Numbered from the stretch's first letter, positions 55,193-64,000 are shown. The stretch: DNA of 64,000 nucleotides from UBA6927 sp022447855 (GCA_022447855.1 JAKUTX010000001.1:310001-374000); one strand, 5' to 3'. Numbers and translations are program-made. The notes: generated by a model from the sequence alone, not told the origin.

Positions 55193-55435
55193 ATGGTAAA
55201 ACAAAGATTCATGTTCACATTTCCAATAGAAAAAATTAAAGAGCCAGTAATATATAATATTGTTAAAAAATTCGACTTGATCCCAAACATTCGCCGAGCA
55301 GACATAACCGATTCGTATAGTTGGATGATCCTAGAAATCGAAGGTCCAAAACCTACACTTGATGAGGCAATTCAGTGGGTCAGAAAAATTGGTGTTGAAG
55401 TCAATGAAATGCATGGCGATATGGTCGAGGGATAG
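55193..55435 (+). CDS. NIL-domain protein
   Basis: An 80-residue ferredoxin-like-fold NIL domain. RFMFTFPIEKIKEPV, IRRADITDSYSWMILEIEG and VEVNEMHG are the conserved stretches. NIL domains are found at the end of methionine-importer ATPases and in proteins linked to homocysteine or methionine synthesis. The ATG at 55193 is preferred over TTG 55181. It begins 17 bases after the thrC-like gene and is followed by a sulfur-carrier gene. Confidence 0.85.
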   Translation: MVKQRFMFTFPIEKIKEPVIYNIVKKFDLIPNIRRADITDSYSWMILEIEGPKPTLDEAIQWVRKIGVEVNEMHGDMVEG

Positions 55436-55471
55436 TATAAACTTAGTGAAATTAAAAGGAAAGGTTGTCAA

Positions 55472-55750
55472 ATGAGTATTGAGGTCAGAATACCTACTCC
55501 ATTAAGGAGATTAACAGATGGAAACTCAAAAGTTACGTCTGAAGGTTCAACACTAATAGAAGTTGTAAATTCTTTAAATTCACAATTCCCCGGAATTAAA
55601 GAAAGGTTATGTGATGAAAACAATGAATTACGTAATTTTGTGAATATATACATCAATGGTGAAGATGTACGTTTTTTGGACGGAATAAATAGTTCAATCA
55701 AAGATGGAGATGAAATAAGTATTGTTCCTGCAGTTGCAGGAGGGTTTTGA
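55472..55750 (+). CDS. MoaD/ThiS-type ubiquitin-like sulfur carrier ending GGF
   Basis: A 92-residue beta-grasp protein with EVRIPTPLRRLTDG at the start and SIVPAVAGGF at the end. The C-terminal Gly-Gly is the site of adenylation and thiocarboxylation in this family, but here Phe follows, so a protease must remove one residue first, as for CysO and some MoaD-like proteins. CysO-type carriers use the PAVAGG end. AAAGGAAAGG precedes the ATG. No MoeB-like or JAMM protease gene is in the window. Confidence 0.88.
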   Translation: MSIEVRIPTPLRRLTDGNSKVTSEGSTLIEVVNSLNSQFPGIKERLCDENNELRNFVNIYINGEDVRFLDGINSSIKDGDEISIVPAVAGGF

Positions 55751-55763
55751 AAATAAAACCTGC

Positions 55764-56933
55764 TTATCTCAATACACGCGAGTTTTCCCACTTCAATTTC
55801 TGCTCTCTACGTGTATGCTCATCCGGAGGGATAAAACGTTCGTGAAATTCTTTCCTGAATGTTTGAAATTTCCCAATTTCAATAGAATTCCTAATCTTCT
55901 CCATCAATCGGACCAAAAATCTTAGATTGTGAATTGAACCCAATCTATAAGCTAATAATTCTTTTGCTTTAAAAAGATGATGGACGTATGAAGCTGAAAA
56001 CGTTTGACACGTATAGCAATCACATTTCTCTTCAATTGGACTGTCGAGTGACTTAAATTTCGAATTAAAAATATTCTTCCTGCCATCAAGAGAAAAAAAT
56101 GCACCATTTCTAGCAATCCTGGTAGGCAAAACACAATCAAACATGTCCACGCCAGAAGCAACAGACTCTACAAGATCCTCAGGAGAGCCAACACCCATTA
56201 AATATCTAGGGGAATTCAAAGGAAGCATACTCACTGTATCCTGCGTAAGTGAATAAAGTTGCTCTTTTGACTCTCCAACACTCAAACCACCTATCGCATA
56301 TCCTGGAAAATCTAGTGATGTCAGAAATTCAACTGACTTCGATCTAAGATCTTTGAACATTCCTCCTTGTACAATCCCAAAAAGTAATTGTTCGCTATTT
56401 TTCGTCTGAGCGTTGATTGATCTTAAAGCCCATGAATTAGTAAGTTCTAAAGATTCTTCTACGGCTAGTTTGCCCGCAGCTGGAAATTCACATACGTCAA
56501 TGGGCATAATGATGTCAGAACCTAAAGATTCTTGGTAACTAACCACATTTTCAGGAGTGAAATTATGCAAACTTCCATCTAAATGAGACTTAAATAAAAT
56601 ACCATCTGGAGTAATCTTCCTTAAGGAAGACAGACTATAACCTTGAAATCCTCCACTATCTGTCAAAATAGGCCTATCCCATGACATAAAAGAATGTAAT
56701 CCACCAAATTCTCTAATTAAATCGACTCCAGGGCGAAGGTACAAATGATATGTATTGGACAAAATAATTTCGGCACCTATCAATAAAACATCATCAGGTG
56801 TCAATGATTTCACAGATGCTTGTGTTCCCACGGGCATAAAAGCAGGAGTTTCAAAATCTCCATGCTTGGTATGAACAATACCTGTTCTAGCCAAGCCATC
56901 TTTTGACTGAATAGTGAAAAAATCAGAAGCCAC
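55764..56933 (-). CDS. tgt: Queuine tRNA-ribosyltransferase
   Basis: A 389-residue TIM-barrel transglycosylase that inserts preQ1 at G34 of tRNAs for Asn, Asp, His and Tyr. The catalytic Asp lies in LTDSGGFQGYSL, a Met-rich MPVGTQASVKSL opens the domain, and a second conserved Asp lies in MFDCVLPTR. A zinc site is formed by CDCYTC. The sulfur-carrier gene is convergent. The gene's start is shared by one base with the end of panE. Confidence 0.96.
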   Translation of the reverse strand: MASDFFTIQSKDGLARTGIVHTKHGDFETPAFMPVGTQASVKSLTPDDVLLIGAEIILSNTYHLYLRPGVDLIREFGGLHSFMSWDRPILTDSGGFQGYSLSSLRKITPDGILFKSHLDGSLHNFTPENVVSYQESLGSDIIMPIDVCEFPAAGKLAVEESLELTNSWALRSINAQTKNSEQLLFGIVQGGMFKDLRSKSVEFLTSLDFPGYAIGGLSVGESKEQLYSLTQDTVSMLPLNSPRYLMGVGSPEDLVESVASGVDMFDCVLPTRIARNGAFFSLDGRKNIFNSKFKSLDSPIEEKCDCYTCQTFSASYVHHLFKAKELLAYRLGSIHNLRFLVRLMEKIRNSIEIGKFQTFRKEFHERFIPPDEHTRREQKLKWENSRVLR

Positions 56934-57910
56934 TAATTCCCCTTATGTTTTGTAAGCAAATCTGTACAGCTATATAACGCACTAATATAGGGGGTTTTTA
57001 TATTTAGAATCTCGCCCAATTCCTCTACTGATCCAAGCATCGCCTCTAACTCAATCGGTCTTCCACTTTCTAAATCCTGCAACATTGAAGTCTTGTGGTG
57101 TCCCACAGATTTCACACCTTCAATACGTTTTTCTATACTTATTGGTATTCGGATACCTAATTCATTAGCAATTTTTGTAGCTTCTAACATAGCAGAACGT
57201 GCTATATCTACAATTCCTTCATGAGTTGCCATGTCATATAGAGTCGACCTAGTAATAACACTAAGTGGATTAAATGCAAGGTTGCCTAAGAGTTTTACCC
57301 ATATTTCTTGCCTAATATTTTTGTTTACTCTAGCACGCATACCAGCAACAGAAATTGCTTCAGCAATAGAATTTACGCGAAATGAATCTGACCCATCAAG
57401 TTCTCCTAATGTAAATCTATCACCCTCTTGAAACCTTATTATTCCAGGTTGGTCAATAATCGTTGCCAAATAAACAACACTGCCAATAATTCTCGAAGGA
57501 TCCAGAATCTTGGAAATTTTTCCATCGGGATCCAATCTTTCAATATTTCTGCCTTCATATTCTCCTCCATGATTCATAAAATACCACCACGGAAGCCCAT
57601 TTTGGGCAGTAACAACAGTAGTATCTGAACCAAGTAGTGAATCTAATTGACTTGGCACATATGACGACAAACTATGTGCCTTCAAAGTCAAGAAAACAAG
57701 ATCTACGGGCCCAATCTCACTAGAATTAGAAAAGGCATTTACATCGACTGTAAAGGTTTCACCACCTCTATCAATGATTTTCAAACCATTCTTTTTCATG
57801 GCGTCTAAATGGGGGCCACGAGCAATAAAATAAACGTCAAAACCTGCCTGGACTAACTTCGCCCCCAAATATGCTCCGATCGCGCCAGCTCCAGCAATTG
57901 CAATTTTCAT
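56933..57910 (-). CDS. panE: 2-dehydropantoate 2-reductase family protein
   Basis: A 325-residue ketopantoate reductase-like protein. The dinucleotide loop IAGAGAIGAYLGAK and VTAQNGLPW are typical of the NADPH domain, and KLLGNLAFNPLSVITR and HKTSMLQDLESGRPIELE carry the catalytic Lys and substrate-binding residues. No other pan gene is in the window. Paralogues with other 2-keto acid substrates are common. It follows the acyl-CoA ligase by 8 bases. Confidence 0.88.
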   Translation of the reverse strand: MKIAIAGAGAIGAYLGAKLVQAGFDVYFIARGPHLDAMKKNGLKIIDRGGETFTVDVNAFSNSSEIGPVDLVFLTLKAHSLSSYVPSQLDSLLGSDTTVVTAQNGLPWWYFMNHGGEYEGRNIERLDPDGKISKILDPSRIIGSVVYLATIIDQPGIIRFQEGDRFTLGELDGSDSFRVNSIAEAISVAGMRARVNKNIRQEIWVKLLGNLAFNPLSVITRSTLYDMATHEGIVDIARSAMLEATKIANELGIRIPISIEKRIEGVKSVGHHKTSMLQDLESGRPIELEAMLGSVEELGEILNIKTPYISALYSCTDLLTKHKGN

Positions 57911-57918
57911 GAATTCCT

Positions 57919-59421
57919 CTAATTCTGATTAAAATGTTCCGCCACCATGCGACGCTGCAGTTTCCCACTTGCTGTCTTAGGTATCTCACTAACCACATGA
58001 ATAATTCTCGGAATTTTGAAAGGCGCCAAACGCGTTCGGCAAAAGTCCCTAAGTTCAGCAGTAGAAATATCCTCAGAGAGCAAAACAGCGGCATTAACAT
58101 CTTCTCCGTGTACATCACTAGGAACTGCAAATGCAACTGCTTCCTCAACAGAAGGATGAGACATTAATACTTCATCAATCTCCCTAGGAGCAATTTTTTC
58201 ACCCGAGCGATTAATTAATTCCTTTATCCTTCCAGTCAATGTTAAATACCCTAAATCATCAATAAACCCTTGATCACCTGTCCTAAACCACCCAATAGTA
58301 TATGAATCCAAATTAGCCTGAGGATTAGATTCATATCCAGAAACTACATTTGAACCTTTAATAACTATTTCACCGATTTCTCCTACATCTAACATAACAC
58401 CTTGATCATTCATTATTGAAATTTCGACTCCAGTACTCTTACCAACAGTGCCCGATTTCCTAATTCCAGGAGGTAGAGGATTTGATGCCATTTGATGCGC
58501 AGCCTCTGTCATACCATATGCTTCAAGAACTGGAACTTGAAATAAGTTTTCTAAATCATTCATTAAAGTTGGAGCAAGAGAAGAACTACAAGATCTAATA
58601 AATCGTAATGCAGGATTTTTCTCAACATCACCTGATCGTCTCTTCGCTCGGTTAACTAATGCATTATGCATAGATGGTACAGCAGTAAACCAAGACACCT
58701 TATATTTTGTAGAGATTTCCCAAAATTTTAATGCATCAAATCTATCAGGAATAATCACAGTCCCACCAGTACCAAGAGTTGTCAAAAGCGAAGCAACTAT
58801 TCCATGAACATGAAATAAGGGCATTACACACAATGTAATATCTTGAGATGTTAATTGATATGACTCCGAAATGTTCTGAACTGATGATGCCAAATTAGCG
58901 TGGGTCAATGGAACCCTTTTGGGGCGACTTGTAGTTCCACTAGTGTGTAAAACAAGAGCAACGTCATCCGAATCGGCTAATTTATATTCAGATTTTGGAA
59001 ATAAATGTGAATGTGGAAATAAATTTAAGTTACCATTCGAGTCAATACTTGAAGAAAGAATAAGTATGTCACTAGAGCAAGCTTCGCGCGCATATTCAGC
59101 ACCTTCTTCCGGAACTATTATTGCCTTAGCACCTGTATCATCAAGATAGAATTCAAACTCTTCTTTTGTATAGGCAGGATTTAAAGGACAAGCAGTCGCA
59201 ATAGAAGAAACAGAAAGAAATAATGTAATCATTTCCAAACCATTGGGTAAAACTATTGCAACACGATCTCCCTTCGATATCCCCCAATCAGATAATTGAT
59301 GAGCTAATATTTCAACTTTATTTCGGAGACAAGCGTAATCAATTGTACTTCCGTTTGGATCAACAACTGCCAAATCAGTTGGATTACCAGATTCTAATAA
59401 ACTAGAAATTGTAATTCCCAT
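57919..59421 (-). CDS. AMP-dependent acyl-CoA synthetase
   Basis: A 500-residue ANL-family ligase. The AMP loop LHTSGTTSRPKRV is followed by VLEAYGMTEAAHQ, WFRTGDQGF and GRIKELINRSGEKI, with catalytic Lys in KTASGKLQRR at the end. It activates a carboxylic acid to an acyl-CoA; plant AAE3-like oxalyl-CoA synthetases are close in pattern, so oxalate or a short acid is possible. First gene of the minus set with panE and tgt. Confidence 0.88.
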   Translation of the reverse strand: MGITISSLLESGNPTDLAVVDPNGSTIDYACLRNKVEILAHQLSDWGISKGDRVAIVLPNGLEMITLFLSVSSIATACPLNPAYTKEEFEFYLDDTGAKAIIVPEEGAEYAREACSSDILILSSSIDSNGNLNLFPHSHLFPKSEYKLADSDDVALVLHTSGTTSRPKRVPLTHANLASSVQNISESYQLTSQDITLCVMPLFHVHGIVASLLTTLGTGGTVIIPDRFDALKFWEISTKYKVSWFTAVPSMHNALVNRAKRRSGDVEKNPALRFIRSCSSSLAPTLMNDLENLFQVPVLEAYGMTEAAHQMASNPLPPGIRKSGTVGKSTGVEISIMNDQGVMLDVGEIGEIVIKGSNVVSGYESNPQANLDSYTIGWFRTGDQGFIDDLGYLTLTGRIKELINRSGEKIAPREIDEVLMSHPSVEEAVAFAVPSDVHGEDVNAAVLLSEDISTAELRDFCRTRLAPFKIPRIIHVVSEIPKTASGKLQRRMVAEHFNQN

Positions 59422-59515
59422 TAAGTTCCCTTTCGAATACTTTTTATATATAACTACTCTAAAATTTTATCGTATACATGAATCTTTTCATAATATATTT
59501 CTCCAAAAATAATCA

Positions 59516-60358
59516 TTAAGAAAAATTAAACCCATCCCAAACTAACTTAATTCCTAATGAAAACAACAAAATCATTAAAATAGGAATAATCCATTTGCCT
59601 TGTATCCTAGAAACTACTTTAACTCCTATTTGGCCACCTATTATAAATCCTATAGCCCCAAATGTGAAAATAGGATACCAATCAATATGTCCCAAAACCC
59701 CGTGTGTGACAGCACCAATCAAAGTATAAAAAGCTGTTGCAAAAACTGAGGTAGCGACTGCAACTTTTACTGGAAATGAAAATGCATAAACAAGAATTGG
59801 AGTACGAACAAATCCAGCACCAACCCCAAAAAAGCTCGCACAAAATCCAATAATAAAATTAAAGATTACCGCAATTGATTCACTGAATTTATAAGTGAAG
59901 GTTTCACCCTGCTTGGTAACAATACTTCTTCCCCTCAACAGAACCCAAGGTTGTGTCCAAATTCTTGAGCTAGCGCTTAGTTTTGACCCAGAACCAGGCC
60001 TTAATGCCTTAAATATTGAATATATAGACAAACTCAACAAAACAAACCCAAAAATAATCCTAAAACTATTTGGGTCTGTGGCTTTAACAGCAAAAGGAGC
60101 AATAACAGAACCAGGAATTGCGGAAACAGCAAATAATAATGCACTTCTACGATCTGCGAATCCTTCTTTAATATAAGAAAAGGCTGCAGCTGAGGTATTA
60201 ACAGCAACCAATGCTAAAGAGGTTCCAGCCACTTCTTCAGGACTCAATTTAAACAAAATCAATAATATTGGACTGGCAATAAAACCTCCTCCAGCACCAA
60301 CCAAAACACCACAAAACCCTGAGACTAGACCCACAGAAAATATCAAAAGCAATTCCAT
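59516..60358 (-). CDS. TauE/SafE family anion exporter
   Basis: A 280-residue protein with eight hydrophobic segments in two halves of four. GAGGGFIASPILLILF near the start of half 1 and GVGAGFVRTPILVYAFSF in half 2 are the repeated signatures. Members carry sulfite, taurine-derived or other anions; the substrate is unknown. It closes the aroE-aroKB set, 6 bases after aroKB, although its function need not relate to that pathway. Confidence 0.9.
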   Translation of the reverse strand: MELLLIFSVGLVSGFCGVLVGAGGGFIASPILLILFKLSPEEVAGTSLALVAVNTSAAAFSYIKEGFADRRSALLFAVSAIPGSVIAPFAVKATDPNSFRIIFGFVLLSLSIYSIFKALRPGSGSKLSASSRIWTQPWVLLRGRSIVTKQGETFTYKFSESIAVIFNFIIGFCASFFGVGAGFVRTPILVYAFSFPVKVAVATSVFATAFYTLIGAVTHGVLGHIDWYPIFTFGAIGFIIGGQIGVKVVSRIQGKWIIPILMILLFSLGIKLVWDGFNFS

Positions 60359-60364
60359 AAATTA

Positions 60365-62020
60365 TCAACTCCTAAGATCGTTGATAATTTCTGATACTAA
60401 GTTTGAATCTACCTCATTATCTACCACTGCATTACCTAGACCACTAAGTAAAACCCAATTGATTTGCTTATCTTTACTTTTTTTGTCAGACAACATTGCT
60501 CGTTGAATTTCATCTACCTCGAGCCCGGAAAACTTTACCGGAAGACCCATCATTTTCTGAAGGGAGATTTGTCTCTTAACCTCATCCTTTGTTAACAATC
60601 CTTTTCGCATACTAATATTTGCAGCAGCAACCATCCCAATACTGACTGCCTCTCCATGCAAATACCTACTAAATCCACCAGCAAATTCAATTGCATGACC
60701 AATCGTATGGCCATAATTCAACAAAATACGTTTCCCCAAAGTTTCGTGTTCATCCAAAGAAACAATTTCTGATTTGATTGCAATACTTCGTTTTACTATT
60801 TCAGTTGTAATTTCTCTTTCAAGATTCATTAATGCTGGCGCATTTCTTTCAAAATCAAACACTAATTCTTTGTCTAAAATAAACCCGTGTTTAATTGCCT
60901 CTGCCCAGCCAGCAGATAAATGCCTTTTGGGCAAATCAATTAAGGTCTTAACATCTACAATTACAAATTTTGGTTGATGGAATGAACCAACTAAATTTTT
61001 ACCATGTGGCATATCAACTGCAGTTTTACCACCTATGGAAGCATCCATCATCGCCAGCATACTTGTTGGAACCTGAATAAATGGCATTCCCCTTAAATAA
61101 GTAGCAGCAACAAATCCACTAATATCACCAACCACACCTCCTCCAACCGCAATTATTGGATTGTTTCTTTCAGCATGAAATGATCCAAGCCATCCGTATA
61201 AATCCGAAGCAACTTGCAAAGTTTTACTAGTCTCACCAGGATGAATAGATCTTACTTCGACTGAAATACCAGAATCCTGTAAAGATCTCTCAGCAATTTC
61301 GGCGAATTTCTTTGTTCCGTCGTCACAAATAATAAAAGCTTGATTTGAAGAGCTAATTGATTTTAATCTACTTCCAATAGAGGAAAGAATATCCCAACCT
61401 ACCCAAATTGGACAATCACCAGAAGAAGTTCTAACCACCGAAGAAAGCAACGAATCCTCTGCAAATCTTGATCCATTATCAAGTAATCTATAAGCGCGTT
61501 CAACTTCTTCTGAAACTTGGCCAATGGATAAACAGTCAGTGTGTACTGTCCAATGAGCTTTAGCATACATGTGCTGTCTTCTTTGTTTCAAATCCTTAAT
61601 GTTTTCAAGAGTATATCCAGCTGAAAGCATAGGACGATGAGTAGCGTTGGTATCATTAGAATATTGTTTTTCTAATCTTGAACAAATCGTTTCTGGAGTG
61701 GTTTCCAAACATATGATTGTCCCTGTACTATTCATAATTTGATGATTTTGATCTTTTTCAACAATCCCACCACCCGTTGAAATAACTTGGTTGTCACTAG
61801 CTGAGATTTTGGCCAAAATCTCAGTCTCGATTTGTCGGAAAGTCACTTCTCCCTTAACAGAGAAAATTTCTTCAATAGACATGTTGGCAAATTTTGAGAT
61901 TTCAATGTCCAGATCTACAAATGATCTTTGCATTTTAGCTGCAACATATTTACCTACATCAGTTTTGCCTGAGCCCGAAAACCCTGTTAGAAAGATATTT
62001 GAATTCAAACTACCCCTCAC
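60365..62020 (-). CDS. aroKB: Shikimate kinase / 3-dehydroquinate synthase fusion
   Basis: A 551-residue protein with two enzymes of aromatic amino acid synthesis. Residues about 10-180 are shikimate kinase (P-loop FSGSGKTDVG and STGGGIV), and residues about 200-550 are dehydroquinate synthase (GGGVVGDISGFVAATY, QVPTSMLAMMDASIGGKTA, YGHTIGHAIE). The fused reactions are the second and fifth steps of the shikimate pathway. It follows aroE by 12 bases in the same direction. Confidence 0.94.
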   Translation of the reverse strand: MRGSLNSNIFLTGFSGSGKTDVGKYVAAKMQRSFVDLDIEISKFANMSIEEIFSVKGEVTFRQIETEILAKISASDNQVISTGGGIVEKDQNHQIMNSTGTIICLETTPETICSRLEKQYSNDTNATHRPMLSAGYTLENIKDLKQRRQHMYAKAHWTVHTDCLSIGQVSEEVERAYRLLDNGSRFAEDSLLSSVVRTSSGDCPIWVGWDILSSIGSRLKSISSSNQAFIICDDGTKKFAEIAERSLQDSGISVEVRSIHPGETSKTLQVASDLYGWLGSFHAERNNPIIAVGGGVVGDISGFVAATYLRGMPFIQVPTSMLAMMDASIGGKTAVDMPHGKNLVGSFHQPKFVIVDVKTLIDLPKRHLSAGWAEAIKHGFILDKELVFDFERNAPALMNLEREITTEIVKRSIAIKSEIVSLDEHETLGKRILLNYGHTIGHAIEFAGGFSRYLHGEAVSIGMVAAANISMRKGLLTKDEVKRQISLQKMMGLPVKFSGLEVDEIQRAMLSDKKSKDKQINWVLLSGLGNAVVDNEVDSNLVSEIINDLRS

Positions 62021-62032
62021 ATATTTTTAAAA

Positions 62033-62896
62033 CTATTTAAATTGTTCACCATCACATGCGTGCATCATAACATCGATAGGTGCTTTTTTCTTAAACCATA
62101 ATTCAAAAGACTCAGCTCCTTGATAAACAAGCATAGGAATACCCTCTAATGTCCTTGCACCAGCATCTTTTGCATTTCTTAGCAGTTGCGTTTCTCGCGG
62201 ATTATATACTAAGTCATAAACCAAAGTATCTTCAGATATCTGTTGCGGCATTAACAAACTCTCTTGAGCAAAACTAGAATGTCTCATGCCTATAGAAGTA
62301 GCATTGACGATAAGATCTGCAGATCTTGCATATGTATTCAACTTTGGATCTGCCAAGGTTACAAAATTAATCTGAGCACTCTTGGCATTTTCTAAAAATT
62401 TCTGACTTTCACATGCTAATCTTTCTGCATTTGACAACGTTCTATTGGCCAAAACCAGATGAGTAACCCCAGCATTTAATAATGCGTAACATGCAGAACG
62501 TGCAGCACCACCTGCACCTAACAAAAGCACTCTGGCACCACTAGGTTTAAATTTAGCCAACTCCAATAAAGGTTTTAAAAAACCAAAAGCATCCGTGTTA
62601 TACCCAATCAGTTTTTCATCTTTTTTCACTATTGTGTTTACAGCACCAATTGTTTTTGCAACATCATCAATTTCATCAAGCAATGCCATAATTTCAACTT
62701 TGTGAGGAATAGTAACATTTGCACCTAAGTAACCAAACTCTCTAATCCTTGAAACTAACGATGGAAGCTCATCTGATGTAGTTGGCCAAAGTTCATACTT
62801 AAATTTCAACTCATAATAATCTAGCGCAGCCTGTTGAAAAACAGGGGACAACGAATGACCCAATGGATAACCTATCAAACCAACTAATCCTGTCAT
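62033..62896 (-). CDS. aroE: Shikimate dehydrogenase
   Basis: A 287-residue NADPH-dependent enzyme converting 3-dehydroshikimate to shikimate. IGYPLGHSLSP opens the catalytic domain, NVTIPHK contains the catalytic Lys, and the nucleotide loop LLLGAGGAARSA precedes NRT. The start follows a very strong AGGAGG. First gene of the minus-strand set aroE-aroKB-tauE. Confidence 0.95.
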   Translation of the reverse strand: MTGLVGLIGYPLGHSLSPVFQQAALDYYELKFKYELWPTTSDELPSLVSRIREFGYLGANVTIPHKVEIMALLDEIDDVAKTIGAVNTIVKKDEKLIGYNTDAFGFLKPLLELAKFKPSGARVLLLGAGGAARSACYALLNAGVTHLVLANRTLSNAERLACESQKFLENAKSAQINFVTLADPKLNTYARSADLIVNATSIGMRHSSFAQESLLMPQQISEDTLVYDLVYNPRETQLLRNAKDAGARTLEGIPMLVYQGAESFELWFKKKAPIDVMMHACDGEQFK

Positions 62897-62920
62897 AAAT
62901 CCCCTCCTACTAAGGCACCC

Positions 62921-62929
62921 AGTATAGCA
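62921..62929 (-). promoter_or_regulatory. Extended -10 promoter of aroE
   Basis: On the minus strand TGC-TATACT forms an extended -10 element (62921-62929), about 25 bases before the aroE start; no clear -35 is present. Confidence 0.45.
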
Positions 62930-62958
62930 CGAAGAGAACCTCAGAAGCCTATAAATCG

Positions 62959-62987
62959 TTGACCTATTGTATCCCTACTGCTAGGAT
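62959..62987 (+). promoter_or_regulatory. Promoter of the uracil-DNA glycosylase gene
   Basis: TTGACC at 62959-62964 and TAGGAT at 62982-62987 are separated by exactly 17 bases, giving a short leader before the ATG at 63013. This also rules out starts at TTG 62959 and ATG 62986. Confidence 0.6.
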
Positions 62988-63012
62988 GTTATCAGTTAAC
63001 TTGGCGGTGAAA

Positions 63013-63621
63013 ATGACTGATCTCAACTTAATCAGTGAGAGTGTTCTCAGCTGTAAAAAGTGTACTCTGGGATACGAACGCACCAATGCAGTTCCTGGTA
63101 ATGGAAATCCCTCATCCACAATTTTGTTTATCGGGGAAGCACCCGGCAGATATGAAGATGAGCAAGGATTGCCATTTGTTGGACGTGCAGGGCGACTATT
63201 AGACTCTTTATTAGAATCAATAAACTTAAACCGTTCTGAAGTATTTATCACCAATATGTTGAAATGCAGACCACCTAAGAATCGTGATCCTCTTCCAGAT
63301 GAATTAAAAGCATGCGGACCTTACCTCGATAAGCAAATAGAAATCATAAATCCCAAAATTATTGTAACTCTAGGCAGATTTTCTTTCGCATGGTTTTTCC
63401 CAGATATTCCAATCGGAGAAGCAAGAGGAAACCCAATTAATTTAGAAAATGGAACTACAATTTTCCCAATGTATCATCCTGCAGCCGCGCTTAGAAATGG
63501 GAAAATACGTGGAAGAACTGAACAAGATTTCTTAAAACTTCAAAAAATCCTTAATGATCCAATCAATAAAGCTTCAGGATATTCGAAAAATCCAGAAGAA
63601 ACTCAAATTAGGATGTTTTAA
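63013..63621 (+). CDS. Type 4 uracil-DNA glycosylase
   Basis: A 202-residue iron-sulfur uracil-DNA glycosylase (UDGa/family 4) that removes uracil from DNA. Cysteines 14, 17, 85 and 101 form the 4Fe-4S site, FIGEAPGRYEDEQGLPF is the catalytic motif A, and MYHPAAALR is motif B. The start at 63013 follows GGCGGTGA and lies downstream of the promoter. RNase J follows after 5 bases. Confidence 0.93.
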   Translation: MTDLNLISESVLSCKKCTLGYERTNAVPGNGNPSSTILFIGEAPGRYEDEQGLPFVGRAGRLLDSLLESINLNRSEVFITNMLKCRPPKNRDPLPDELKACGPYLDKQIEIINPKIIVTLGRFSFAWFFPDIPIGEARGNPINLENGTTIFPMYHPAAALRNGKIRGRTEQDFLKLQKILNDPINKASGYSKNPEETQIRMF

Positions 63622-63626
63622 ATACT

Positions 63627-64000
63627 ATGCAAAACAATTCTTCTATTAAAGTAATACCCCTTGGTGGATTAGGAGAAATAGGTAAAAATATGCTCTTAAT
63701 AGAGTATGAAGAAGAAATCCTTGTTATCGACGCCGGGTTCTATTTTGGAGCATCCGATCTTCCCGGATTGGACATAGGTATTCCCGACATCAGTTACTTA
63801 ATAGAAAATATGGAAAAAATCAGCGCTGTATTAATTACGCATGGACATGAAGACCACATTGGAGCCCTCCCGTATATTTTGCCTAAATTAGGAGTACCTC
63901 TATATGCTTCTAGACTTACTCACGATCTAATTGCGGTAAAACTGAAAGAATCTGGTTCAATTAAAGACTGTCGATTAAATGTGATTGAACCATATGAACC
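63627..64000 (+). CDS. rnj: Ribonuclease J, N-terminal part (3' end outside window)
   Basis: The first 124 codons of a metallo-beta-lactamase/beta-CASP ribonuclease. VIPLGGLGEIGKNML and the zinc motif HGHEDHIGALPY are the RNase J signatures; the frame is open to the window end. It processes and decays RNA. It follows the glycosylase gene by 5 bases, so the two are probably co-transcribed. Confidence 0.93.
   Translation, partial: MQNNSSIKVIPLGGLGEIGKNMLLIEYEEEILVIDAGFYFGASDLPGLDIGIPDISYLIENMEKISAVLITHGHEDHIGALPYILPKLGVPLYASRLTHDLIAVKLKESGSIKDCRLNVIEPYE

Noticed and set aside
62959..63012. TTG 62959 or ATG 62986 as the glycosylase start
   Set aside because: They fall on the -35 and -10 boxes of a well-formed promoter; ATG 63013 fits the family length.

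Overview
The window looks like chromosomal DNA from an uncultured marine Chloroflexota of the SAR202/Dehalococcoidia type. This is inferred from an AT-rich genome, a 16S rRNA gene of about 1.5 kb whose sequence reads as SAR202-like, a 16S gene not followed by 23S, a division cluster reduced to rsmH-ftsA-ftsZ, and many SDR, enolase-superfamily, Gfo/Idh/MocA and sugar-isomerase-like genes. No tree was computed, so placement below phylum is a judgement. No transposase, integrase, phage gene or CRISPR array was seen.

Region 1 (1-29.4 kb) is mostly housekeeping. It holds the end of an SDR gene, cvpA, an HNH nuclease, holB, htpX-pspAB, a Nudix-like/TruD fusion, mannonate dehydratase, a class I amidotransferase-like protein lacking its catalytic residues, gyrA, dnaJ-prmA-rsmE, a minus-strand block mogA-trmD-argF-der-plsY-gpsA, and a plus-strand block rsmH-ftsA-ftsZ-nrdR-nrdJ-pdxA-proC-yggT. 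A pair of NrdR-type operators lies on the nrdR promoter. Two adjacent SDR genes (one degenerate, one intact) and birA follow.

Region 2 (29.4-53.8 kb) is accessory and catabolic. It holds a TPP enzyme, TlpA-like thioredoxin, amidohydrolase, two Gfo/Idh/MocA oxidoreductases, a 14-TM-type MFS exporter behind tandem Fur-type boxes, a GH172 (DUF2961) enzyme and a GH32 enzyme suggesting fructan or difructose-anhydride use, an unrecognised 334-residue protein with an inverted repeat around its promoter, a DUF1800-NHL-DUF1501 trio, an enolase-superfamily dehydratase, then tRNA-Ala and 16S rRNA on the minus strand. A 33-nt complementary leader/trailer pair brackets 16S. LhgO with a sugar isomerase-like protein, and a PLP aminotransferase, follow.

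Region 3 (53.1-64 kb) holds a LON-domain protein, a threonine-synthase-like gene followed by a NIL-domain protein and a MoaD/ThiS-like sulfur carrier ending Gly-Gly-Phe, a minus-strand set (acyl-CoA ligase, panE, tgt), a minus-strand aroE-aroKB-tauE set, a type 4 uracil-DNA glycosylase and the start of RNase J.

The candidates most worth following are the ThrC-NIL-carrier cassette, the two predicted pseudoenzymes (amidotransferase and SDR), the Nudix-TruD fusion, the unknown 334-residue protein with its operator, and the GH172/GH32 neighbourhood. Several starts were moved to internal ATG codons with better ribosome-binding sites, and some genes appear to use TTG or no standard start.
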